In this document: positions 56,905 to 64,000 of the stretch, in pieces | Layout: the number at the start of each line of letters is the position of its first letter | Position numbering within the stretch: the stretch's first letter is position 1 | From: Paenibacillus sp. DCT19 | Lineage (GTDB): Bacteria > Bacillota > Bacilli > Paenibacillales > Paenibacillaceae | DNA length: 64,000 nucleotides | NCBI RefSeq assembly: GCF_003268635.1 | Contig: NZ_CP029639.1 | Coordinates: 5,281,501-5,345,500, forward strand | Reading direction: 5' to 3' | The notes under the pieces: generated by a model | The model's input: only the letters and a program-made list of their open reading frames with translations | Told to the model about the DNA's origin: nothing | Databases searched by the model: none | Program-made: the position numbers and the translations under genes

Positions 56905-58245
56905 TTATCCAATAATCATTTTGCCTTCCGGGTACCTGTATAACTCTTTACCCTTTTTCTGTCCAAGTGCATACGCTAGCGTAATCGGCCCGAGTCGACC
57001 CGCAAACATGGTAAAACAAATTAATAGCTTGCCAAATGTGGTCAGCTTCAGTGTAAGTCCCATAGATAAACCTACGGTGCCAAAGGCCGATGTCGTCTCA
57101 AATAAAATCATTAAAAAGCTGCTATCCTCTGTTGTACTCAGTATCATGGTTACCGTTATAATGAGCAGCAGTGCAAGCAATGTGATCGTAAGTGCTTTGA
57201 AGATCCGCTCCTGTACTAGCCTGTATCTAAAGAAAACGATATCCTCCCGACCACGCATCATGGCAATAACCGCACCGATCATAATCATAAACGTAGTCGT
57301 TTTGATTCCACCCCCTGTCGAACCAGGGGATGCCCCAATGAACATCAGTATAATCATAAAAAATTGCGTAGCTTGCCTCAAGCCGGCTATATCCACCGTA
57401 TTGGCACCAGCTGTTCGAGGTGTCACCGATTGAAAGAACGAACCGAGAATTTTACCACCCCAATTCAGCCCACCAAGTGTTCGCGGATTGTTGAACTCGA
57501 AGACAAAGATCACTAAAGCTCCCAATACAATAAGTAGACCCGTCGTTAACAGCACAACTTTGGAGTGCAGCGAAATCTTACGGGTTTTATGATAATCAAT
57601 GAGATCGGACAATACGACGAAGCCAATTCCCCCGGAAATAATGAGGAACATCGCCGTGAAGTTTACCAATGGATCATAGACATAACTCGTCAAACTGCGA
57701 AAATCGCCAAACATATCAAAGCCTGCGTTATTAAACATCGATATCGCATGCCAGTATCCGTAATACATAGCTTGCCCCAGCGGCATATCAAAAGACCAAC
57801 GAATCGCGAATAATGTGCCACACACCACTTCAATAATGAGGGAATACGCCACGACTTTGCGAATAAGCCGTACAATACCTTCCATCGTGCTCTGGTTCAT
57901 CGCTTCTTGTAAAATGAGCCGTTCTCGCAAAGAAATTCTACGTTTAAATGCAATTGCCACGAGTGTAGCCATCGTCATGAAGCCTAGTCCACCAATCTGG
58001 ATTAAAAAAGCGATGATAACTTGACCAAGCACCGAGAAATGAGTACCTGTGTCTACAACGACCAATCCAGTCACACAAACGGCTGATGTTGCCGTGAATA
58101 GTGCATCAATAAAAGAAAGGCTTTCCCCACTCTGACTCGATGCTGGAAGCATTAGCAATAATGTTCCTAGCAGAATAATCCCAGCAAAGCCGAGCACCAG
58201 AATCCGAGGCGGGGACAGGTTCAGCCATTGAACATTTAATTTCAC
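56905..58245 (-). CDS. Ktr potassium transporter membrane subunit (KtrB/KtrD-like)
   Basis: 446 residues from a GTG start with AGGTGG upstream. TrkH/KtrB family with four M1-P-M2 repeats: SAVCVTGLVVVDTGTHFS, NNAGFDMFG, RTAGANTVDIAGL and FGTVGLSMGLT contain the selectivity-filter glycines. It conducts K+ (with Na+ in Bacillus) and is gated by the ring subunit encoded next. A pair such as this usually responds to osmotic stress. No known riboswitch is recognisable upstream. Confidence 0.92.
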   Translation of the reverse strand: MKLNVQWLNLSPPRILVLGFAGIILLGTLLLMLPASSQSGESLSFIDALFTATSAVCVTGLVVVDTGTHFSVLGQVIIAFLIQIGGLGFMTMATLVAIAFKRRISLRERLILQEAMNQSTMEGIVRLIRKVVAYSLIIEVVCGTLFAIRWSFDMPLGQAMYYGYWHAISMFNNAGFDMFGDFRSLTSYVYDPLVNFTAMFLIISGGIGFVVLSDLIDYHKTRKISLHSKVVLLTTGLLIVLGALVIFVFEFNNPRTLGGLNWGGKILGSFFQSVTPRTAGANTVDIAGLRQATQFFMIILMFIGASPGSTGGGIKTTTFMIMIGAVIAMMRGREDIVFFRYRLVQERIFKALTITLLALLLIITVTMILSTTEDSSFLMILFETTSAFGTVGLSMGLTLKLTTFGKLLICFTMFAGRLGPITLAYALGQKKGKELYRYPEGKMIIG

Positions 58246-58643
58246 TTATGGATCATCCACCTCTACTAAAATGAAAACAACTCCACCATGTGGAGTTTCA
58301 ACCTAAACGGTATGATTCGTATGGATTTAACGTATACATAAATGTTGAACTATATTGTATTCGTTCCCTTAATACGTTGCAGACATGCGGATTGTTACAC
58401 ATTTGCTTCAAAAATTATAATCGCTGGAACGTTTGCGAACAAAACGATTTTTGATGAAATAGCATCGAATTTCGCCAAAAAGGGAAAAACTCAGATATCG
58501 GTATGGATTGATCTGATTATTTCGATCATTTTCATTCATTTTCAAGGATTTACACAGGTTCTCGTTTCGCTATTGGCGTTCAAGGCTTCGCCTGTGATAT
58601 CTTTACTTTAATATCCATATTAATAAAGGAGGAAACATATTAA
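58246..58643. other. Intergenic region between ktr and CPBP genes
   Basis: 398 bases, AT-rich. It holds an ACTCCAC / GTGGAGT hairpin near 58280-58298. An 89-codon plus ORF at 58342-58611 has no ribosome site or recognisable features and is not called. Confidence 0.4.
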
Positions 58644-60341
58644 ATGAATCCCTTAGGGCAGCCTTTAGAACTCAAAGCGAACTTCAAGCGTTTAGGGTTG
58701 CTTGCGGCGATCGGCCTGATTCTGTTTTTCGTTTTTCAGATCCTTCCATCTACGTCATCTCAAACGACAGACATCACGTCCACACCCGTTATAAGCAAGG
58801 AGCAAGCAACGCAATCAGCAAGATCCTTTGCGGCTTCCGTGGCCGATTATACCCTTCCTAGCAACGAAGAAGAGCCTCTGGTAACGTACCAGACCCATTC
58901 AGACATATACGGGTATATGTCCAAAACGAAGCAACTAGATGCTTACAATAAGCAATGGGAAGCTACCTATCCCTATGATGTATACCGCGTACGTTTGGTC
59001 GATAACGATCGAGGCGGTTACTTAAATGTCGACGTACATATGAAGACTGGCAAAGTGGTCGGATTCACCCGAGAGCTTCCTTCTTCCCTCTACGCTTCGG
59101 CTAATGTTGAAGAAGATCAACAGAAACCCGATGCGACGATTCGTGTGGCTGAAGGAAATATATCTTTAGAACAGAAAGAACGTCTTGCTGCAGGTGTACT
59201 TACCGAATTTGGATATGAAATTCCCAAGCTCCAGTTAGATACACAGGATGGAGAAGGTGGACTGAAATATACGGACTTAGATAAGCAAATCGGGGACTCC
59301 AACCTGGAGTTAAACTTTACGTTTGAAGGTGGCGCGGTTCGTTCCTTTGAAGCTGTTTTCTCCGTGCCTGACTCCCATACCCAGTATGTAAAAGATCAGA
59401 CGCGCCAGGCTAACTACATGACATATGGTGGTTACGCATTTTTGACGTTTGTACTCGGCGTATTGGCGATCATCTACAGTATTCTAACAAGAGCGCACAC
59501 TTCGTTTAAGCGTGGCATCATCTTATCCTTGATTTATTTTGCAGCTTCCGTTATTGGTACGTTGAATATGCTGCCACTCTTAAAATCTCAAGGATTAAAC
59601 AGCTTCATGCTCAGCTTCCTCATAATATTTCAGATTGGAGTCACGCTCGTCATGAGTGCCACGATCTACCTATCGCTCGTTGCGGGTGATGGGATGTGGA
59701 GAAAAATCGGGCTGAACCCTTGGCCACGTGCCAAAGAGCCGGGATACGGTAAATATGTGCTTCACAGTATGTATACAGGTTATCTCTGGGCACTGATCTT
59801 GCTTGGTGTGCAATCCATTCTTTTCTTCATCTTAGAGCGTAGTATTGGAACCTGGTCAACAACATCTGCCGATCAATCCACATACAATATGAGCTATGCA
59901 TGGCTCTTCCCAATCATGGCTTGGATGGCTGGGATCGGGGAAGAGACCGTCTATCGTTTATTCGGTATCCGCATGATGCAGAAGATCGTACGCAACACCT
60001 TTATCGCTTGTCTTATTCCGACCATCATCTGGGCATTAGGACATACCTTATATCCAATCTATCCGGTCATTACACGACCAATCGAATTAACTGTGATTGG
60101 ACTCCTGTTCAGTTTCATTATGCTACGTCATGGCTTTATCGCGGTTGTTTTCAGCCATGTAATATTCAACAGCCTCTTGATGGGTCTGAGCCTTGTCTTC
60201 ATGGGTGATGCATTCAACGTTTCCGCAGGAATCTTCTGGATTGTACTTCCTGCAATCGTGGGTTATGTCATCTATAAATGTAATCCAAACAAAAAAGAGA
60301 AGCCGTATGTCACGACTCCTCATCACGAAGTGCTGCAATAA
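58644..60341 (+). CDS. CPBP family intramembrane metalloprotease with large extracellular part
   Basis: 565 residues. One N-terminal helix (about 12-35) is followed by an exported region of about 210 residues resembling PepSY-type domains, then about eight helices. The protease motifs are [11 protein letters not shown] (EExxxR), a helix with GHTLYPIY, and [10 protein letters not shown] (HxxxN). Such enzymes (Abi/CAAX type) cleave membrane peptides. The start has AAAGGAGGA. Its 3' end overlaps uvrC on the other strand by 32 bases. Confidence 0.87.
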   Translation: MNPLGQPLELKANFKRLGLLAAIGLILFFVFQILPSTSSQTTDITSTPVISKEQATQSARSFAASVADYTLPSNEEEPLVTYQTHSDIYGYMSKTKQLDAYNKQWEATYPYDVYRVRLVDNDRGGYLNVDVHMKTGKVVGFTRELPSSLYASANVEEDQQKPDATIRVAEGNISLEQKERLAAGVLTEFGYEIPKLQLDTQDGEGGLKYTDLDKQIGDSNLELNFTFEGGAVRSFEAVFSVPDSHTQYVKDQTRQANYMTYGGYAFLTFVLGVLAIIYSILTRAHTSFKRGIILSLIYFAASVIGTLNMLPLLKSQGLNSFMLSFLIIFQIGVTLVMSATIYLSLVAGDGMWRKIGLNPWPRAKEPGYGKYVLHSMYTGYLWALILLGVQSILFFILERSIGTWSTTSADQSTYNMSYAWLFPIMAWMAGIGEETVYRLFGIRMMQKIVRNTFIACLIPTIIWALGHTLYPIYPVITRPIELTVIGLLFSFIMLRHGFIAVVFSHVIFNSLLMGLSLVFMGDAFNVSAGIFWIVLPAIVGYVIYKCNPNKKEKPYVTTPHHEVLQ

Positions 60342-62412
60342 TCTGATTTGCCAGTTTGTCACCAATAGATAGAGGCCGGAAGTCTTCGACGCTGGCCTCT
60401 TTTATTTTGCGTAAAGAGCCAAAGTGCTTGAGCAAAAGCTTACGTCTTTTCTCTCCAATGCCCGGAATGGAATCCAAACGTGAAGTTACCATTGATTTGC
60501 CACGTTGCTCTCGGTGGAACGAAATGGCGAATCGGTGAACCTCCTCCTGAATCCGTTGCAGCAAATAAAACTCTTGGCTATCTCGCGGTAGCGAAATAAC
60601 CTCCGGTGGGTTACCAATCATCAGTTGGGATGTTTTGTGTTTGGCATCCTTCACCAGACCACATACAGGAATGAACAAACCTAATTCGTTCTCCAGCACA
60701 TCCACTGCCGCAGAGATCTGGCCTTTACCTCCGTCCACAACGATCAGATCCGGCTGAGTGAGGTTCTCTTTCAATACACGTTCGTATCTACGACGAATAA
60801 CCTCTCTCATCGTCTCGTAATCATCGGGGCCTTCAACGGAACGAACCTTGTACTTACGGTACTCTTTCTTATCCGGTTTGCCATCTGTGAACACAATCAT
60901 AGCCGAAACGGGATTAGTTCCTTGGATGTTCGAGTTATCAAACGCTTCAATTCGGCGTAATTGATCCAGCCCAATCCAGCGCCCTAGACCTTCCGAGGCT
61001 TTCGATGTCCGTTCCTCGTTACGCTCAATTAGTCTGAATTTCTCTTCTAACGCCACGCGTGCGTTGTCCACAGCCATCGTAATCATCTGCCGTTTCAAAC
61101 CGCGCTGCGGAATATGGACCTTGATCTCCAGCCATTCTTGTAACGCAGCGGCTGCCTGGGCTGGCTCTTCCAATCCTGCGGGTTGCGATTCACGCGTTGA
61201 TGAAGTTGAATCTGGATCGTTATGCTCGGGATCCTCCGTAAGAGCCGTTGATTCCTCTAGAGCTGATGGAGTCTGTGCTGGCTCCATATTAGTTTCATAG
61301 GTTACAGACGTTTCGGCCACAAGGGGTTCGTCGGTCTTCACCTGCCACTGCTCTTCCGTCGTCTCCGCGGTTACTGCTGCAGAAACTACTGCTTCTGATT
61401 CAGCCTCGTTTTGAATAGTGTCAGCCACTTCCAGCTCTTTAGGCATGTCAGGCAATAAAATCTCTTGCGGCAATGCCGGGTTGTCGCTGTAATACTGAGT
61501 CACGTAGGACATGAAATCACTGTACGCTTCGCCGTAAAACGGAAATGTGGATACGTGACGTTCGATCATTTTACCCTGACGCATATATAATATCTGGACA
61601 CACATCCAGCCTTTATCAATAGCAAAACCAAATACATCACGGTCTCTGGCGTCCGCCATGGTGATCTTCTGTTTTTCCATAATTGCATCAATGGCAATAA
61701 CCTGATCACGCAGCTCTTTAGCCCGTTCAAAATACAGATCCTCAGCAGCCTCCTGCATTTTGCGCTGTAGATCCTTCTTAATCTCTTCATGCCCACCACT
61801 CAGGAAGGAACCAATCTCTTGGGAAATCTCATCGTACTGCTCTTTGTTGACTTCCTCGACACAAGGTGCAAGACATTGACCCATGTGAAAATAGAGACAG
61901 ACTTCCTTCGGCATCACTCCGCATTTACGTAATGGATACATCCGATCCAGCAGTTTTTTCGTTTGATGAGCCGCATACGAATTGGGATACGGTCCAAAAT
62001 ACTTGGCTTTATCCTTCAGCACCCGCCGGGTTACTTCGAGCCGTGGATGCTTTTCATTCGTGATTTTGAGATAAGGAAAGGTCTTATCATCCTTGAGCAA
62101 TACGTTATAACGAGGCATATGCTTCTTGATTAGATTACACTCTAGAATAAGTGCTTCCATATTACTGCCCGTCACGATGTATTCGAAATCGCGGATTTCG
62201 GATACGAGGCGTTGCGTTTTACCATTATGACTACCCATAAAATAAGACTTAACTCGGTTCTTCAGAACTTTCGCTTTACCTACATAAATAATCGTACCTT
62301 CTTTGTTCTTCATCAGGTAACAGCCAGACATATCTGGCAGCAGCGCCAGCTTGTGACGTATATGCTCTAATGCTTTTTCTTGCTCTTGTAAATCTGTCAT
62401 AAATCCGTCCAT
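60310..62412 (-). CDS. uvrC: UvrABC excinuclease subunit C with an acidic insertion
   Basis: 700 residues; typical UvrC is about 590-620. GIY-YIG nuclease at about 25-105 ([20 protein letters not shown]), a cysteine region ([20 protein letters not shown]), UVR motif near 205-240, and an RNase H-like nuclease ([31 protein letters not shown]) with two C-terminal HhH motifs ([20 protein letters not shown]). It makes both cuts in nucleotide excision repair. Residues about 329-424 are an acidic, Glu/Ser/Thr/Pro-rich insertion absent from standard UvrC. AAGGAGG precedes the start. Confidence 0.94.
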   Translation of the reverse strand: MDGFMTDLQEQEKALEHIRHKLALLPDMSGCYLMKNKEGTIIYVGKAKVLKNRVKSYFMGSHNGKTQRLVSEIRDFEYIVTGSNMEALILECNLIKKHMPRYNVLLKDDKTFPYLKITNEKHPRLEVTRRVLKDKAKYFGPYPNSYAAHQTKKLLDRMYPLRKCGVMPKEVCLYFHMGQCLAPCVEEVNKEQYDEISQEIGSFLSGGHEEIKKDLQRKMQEAAEDLYFERAKELRDQVIAIDAIMEKQKITMADARDRDVFGFAIDKGWMCVQILYMRQGKMIERHVSTFPFYGEAYSDFMSYVTQYYSDNPALPQEILLPDMPKELEVADTIQNEAESEAVVSAAVTAETTEEQWQVKTDEPLVAETSVTYETNMEPAQTPSALEESTALTEDPEHNDPDSTSSTRESQPAGLEEPAQAAAALQEWLEIKVHIPQRGLKRQMITMAVDNARVALEEKFRLIERNEERTSKASEGLGRWIGLDQLRRIEAFDNSNIQGTNPVSAMIVFTDGKPDKKEYRKYKVRSVEGPDDYETMREVIRRRYERVLKENLTQPDLIVVDGGKGQISAAVDVLENELGLFIPVCGLVKDAKHKTSQLMIGNPPEVISLPRDSQEFYLLQRIQEEVHRFAISFHREQRGKSMVTSRLDSIPGIGEKRRKLLLKHFGSLRKIKEASVEDFRPLSIGDKLANQIIAALRDEES

Positions 62413-62512
62413 CACTCTGTGAATCCTCCTTCCCCGAAAAGGTACACATCAATTGTTCACTTCACACTTCAAGGGGATTAATTATGCCCTCGCCATTTTC
62501 ATTTATAATACA

Positions 62513-62536
62513 CGTTCAAAAGGGTGGTTTTCAGTG
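62513..62536 (+). repeat. Left-end fragment of the interspersed repeat
   Basis: CGTTCAAAAGGGTGGTTTTC followed by AGTG, then unrelated sequence. Only the first ~24 bases of the family are left. Confidence 0.55.
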
Positions 62537-62589
62537 CTTCTTATAATGAATAGTATACTTTATATTGTCCTATATGATAGCATTCGACG

Positions 62590-62621
62590 CAAAACGCCCC
62601 CGGCATATAAACCGGAGGCGA
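62590..62621 (-). terminator. Intrinsic terminator of trxA
   Basis: Minus strand CGCCTCCGG-TTTATAT-GCCGGGGGCG followed by TTTTG. Confidence 0.8.
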
Positions 62622-62638
62622 ACGTTAAGCCTAGTGTC

Positions 62639-62956
62639 TTATTGGTGTTTCTCAATAATTCCTTTGAGTGCATCTTTAGAGTTCAGACCAACCACTTTAT
62701 CAACCGGTTGACCGTCTTTGAAGAAGATCAATGTTGGAATGCTCATTACGCCAAAGCGAGAAGCAGATTCCGGATTTTCGTCCACATTGACTTTTGCAAT
62801 TTTCACTGCATCGCCAACTTCAGTGGACAGCTCTTCCAGGATTGGAGCGAGCATTTTACAAGGACCGCACCAAGGCGCCCAGAAATCAACAAGAACCGTT
62901 CCTTCTCCTTCGACTTCTGCGTTAAAGGATTGATCGGATACGTTAACAATAGCCAT
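62639..62956 (-). CDS. trxA: Thioredoxin
   Basis: 105 residues with the active site WAPWCGPCKM (Cys-Gly-Pro-Cys) and the cis-proline loop SIPTLIFF. It is the general protein disulfide reductant. AAGGAGGA precedes the ATG. It lies upstream of uvrC on the same strand, as in Bacillus, separated by a terminator and a repeat remnant. Confidence 0.96.
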   Translation of the reverse strand: MAIVNVSDQSFNAEVEGEGTVLVDFWAPWCGPCKMLAPILEELSTEVGDAVKIAKVNVDENPESASRFGVMSIPTLIFFKDGQPVDKVVGLNSKDALKGIIEKHQ

Positions 62957-63189
62957 GATAATTGTCCTCCTTATATATGCTTACGGTTATTATAACCTGT
63001 AACGTCGTGAACGACACTTCCAGTATAACACATGTACTCTTGACTTGTGAAATGAACGGAACAATGTTCATCTATCAAACATCAAATCTTCATAATTATT
63101 GATTTCAGGTGTAAATGCAAAATCTTTACAAACGCTTTCTTTTCCAAGTATACTGAACTTACTCCGGGTTTCAGCACCAATAAAGTGCA

Positions 63190-63356
63190 GGTTCAAAAAG
63201 GGTGGTTTTCAGTCCCGAGAAGATGGGATGAAGATAGAAATGGAGTAGCGGAGCGTAGGGAAAACTACGTGAGCAACGGACATTTCGGCTGAATTCCATA
63301 TTCGATGCTGAGATGCCGTTAGGCATCCATCGTAATCAAAAGTGGACTTTTTGAAC
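63190..63356 (+). repeat. Interspersed repeat, full copy
   Basis: GTTCAAAAAGGGTGGTTTTC to GGACTTTTTGAAC, with AAAGTGCAG before it and the GGAGTAGCGGAGCGTAGG core. About 167 bp, closest to the 14.6-15.2 kb copies. The rest of 62957-63399 is AT-rich with no gene. Confidence 0.85.
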
Positions 63357-63399
63357 TACCTTATATAGGTAGCTGAATATCCCCAAAGGAGGCAATTAC

Positions 63400-63555
63400 A
63401 TGGATGCAAATGTGCGGATCAGTGACCCGCGTGAACATGTCAACGAAGAACCCCGTAACGATCTATTTGATCTGATTGCAGGTGTAGCTGGCATGGGTGG
63501 CCTAATGACCGTGATCTTTTTCGGTATGGTTATCTTCAAATTTCTAACCGAATAG
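63400..63555 (+). CDS. Small single-helix membrane protein
   Basis: 51 residues: a charged N-terminus (MDANVRISDPREHVNEEPRN) then one membrane helix (LFDLIAGVAGMGGLMTVIFF, continuing GMVIFKFL). AAAGGAGG lies seven bases before the ATG and a terminator follows the stop, so it looks like a genuine one-gene unit. Family not recognised. Confidence 0.7.
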   Translation: MDANVRISDPREHVNEEPRNDLFDLIAGVAGMGGLMTVIFFGMVIFKFLTE

Positions 63556-63580
63556 GACAGGACAGTCACACGCAAGATCC

Positions 63581-63621
63581 AAAAAAGCCTGGCTTTCGCA
63601 TTGCGAAAACCGGGCTTTTTG
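63581..63621. terminator. Intrinsic terminator between the small membrane protein and dnaI
   Basis: AAAAGCCTGGCTTTCGCA / TTGCGAAAACCGGGCTTTT, long stem with A and T runs; probably serves both convergent genes. Confidence 0.85.
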
Positions 63622-63657
63622 CTGAGCATTGTTTAAACTTATTTCAAGCTAGTCGGA

Positions 63658-64000
63658 TCAACGCTTACCCCGCTGATTCTCCCCACGAACGGATACTACA
63701 TCAACAAATGGACGAATTCGATCCATCAGACGCTGACCCTTGTTCACTTCCTCGCCGTCTTTGCTTGTGAAGCTCAAATGTTTCTCCAGCCCCTCCAAGT
63801 TGTAATTCGACGTGTAGAACGTAGGCTTGCGATTCATGCGGTAGTTCAATATGGAACCCATCACATGGTCACGTACCCATGGATTCAGATTCTCAGCTCC
63901 AATATCATCAAAGATCAGCAGGTCACAGCTCTTCAGAATATCTGTCGTTTCCTTAACCTTCTGTCCATCCGTAATCATCGATTTCAGATCCTCTACAAAA
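63658..64000 (-). CDS. dnaI: Primosomal helicase loader DnaI (C-terminal part; 5' end outside window)
   Basis: The last ~113 residues of an AAA+ helicase loader. Walker B CDLLIFDDIGAE, sensor-1 region FYTSNYNLEGLEKHL and the C-terminal arginine stretch RLMDRIRPF are visible. The frame is open to the right edge, so the ATG at 63978 is internal. DnaI loads the replicative helicase DnaC at the origin and restart sites. Confidence 0.85.
   Translation of the reverse strand, partial: FVEDLKSMITDGQKVKETTDILKSCDLLIFDDIGAENLNPWVRDHVMGSILNYRMNRKPTFYTSNYNLEGLEKHLSFTSKDGEEVNKGQRLMDRIRPFVDVVSVRGENQRGKR

Noticed and set aside
58342..58611. 89-codon plus-strand ORF upstream of the CPBP gene
   Set aside because: No ribosome site, no family resemblance; hydrophobicity follows from AT-rich sequence.
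58246..58643. c-di-AMP (ydaO-type) riboswitch before the ktr genes
   Set aside because: Expected by function, but the conserved sequence blocks are not seen; only a small hairpin is present.
60310..60341. 32-base convergent overlap of the CPBP gene and uvrC
   Set aside because: Both reading frames are well supported; short tail-to-tail overlaps are common and need no special explanation.

Overview
The window looks like a chromosomal segment of a Paenibacillus-type Firmicute (moderate GC; strong AGGAGG-like ribosome sites; spore genes yheC/D-like and yjcZ-like; the trxA, uvrC and sdhCAB genes in an order resembling Bacillus). This assignment is inference from gene content, not from a database search. 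No rRNA, tRNA, CRISPR array, transposase or phage module is seen.

Layout. (1) 1-5,590, minus strand: an opine-type zinc metallophore operon cntK-cntL-cntM-cntA-cntB..., with a SigA-type promoter and a perfect Zur-box palindrome in front. cntK and cntM are each broken by one missing G in a G4 run. (2) 5,770-6,515: a short biotin protein ligase. (3) 6,829-17,400, minus strand: a sulfur-salvage cluster resembling the Bacillus ytmI/yxe systems (M20 deacylase, two luciferase-like monooxygenases, SsuE-type flavin reductase, LysR regulator, glutaredoxin) with a peptide-type ABC importer that has no ATPase gene in the cluster. (4) 17,875-24,771, minus strand: a five-glycosyltransferase/nucleotidyltransferase operon. 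(5) 25,505-27,070: a thermolysin-family protease. (6) 27,291-32,439: a 1,647-residue protein built from 121 uninterrupted decapeptides, preceded by a translationally coupled small ORF, and divergent from a YheC/D-like spore-coat ATP-grasp gene and phosphatidylserine decarboxylase. (7) 34,700-50,800: mixed housekeeping and regulatory genes (AraC, MocR with its PNPOx-like partner, aminotransferase, YjcZ-like peptide, Ecs-like ABC pair, DEAD-box helicase, SDR, CheX, VOC, LysR, PHP phosphatase, GNAT, two metallophosphoesterases). (8) 50,978-64,000: sdhCAB, a frameshifted LysR gene, a Ktr potassium channel pair, CPBP protease, uvrC, trxA, a small membrane protein and the end of dnaI.

The most novel-looking material is the giant decapeptide-repeat protein together with the nearby glycosyltransferase operon. 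Two of those glycosyltransferases, of different folds, share a GYxxGYxxGVxxG motif in basic N-terminal tails. A plausible but unproven reading is a glycosylated spore or cell-surface fibre and its decorating enzymes. A second unusual element is a family of roughly 170-200 bp interspersed repeats with inverted ends, present as full copies, a triple tandem, and collapsed end-only palindromes, several of which abut stop codons. Three independent genes are broken at G4/C4 runs where a fifth base would restore the frame, so sequencing error must be considered before calling them pseudogenes.
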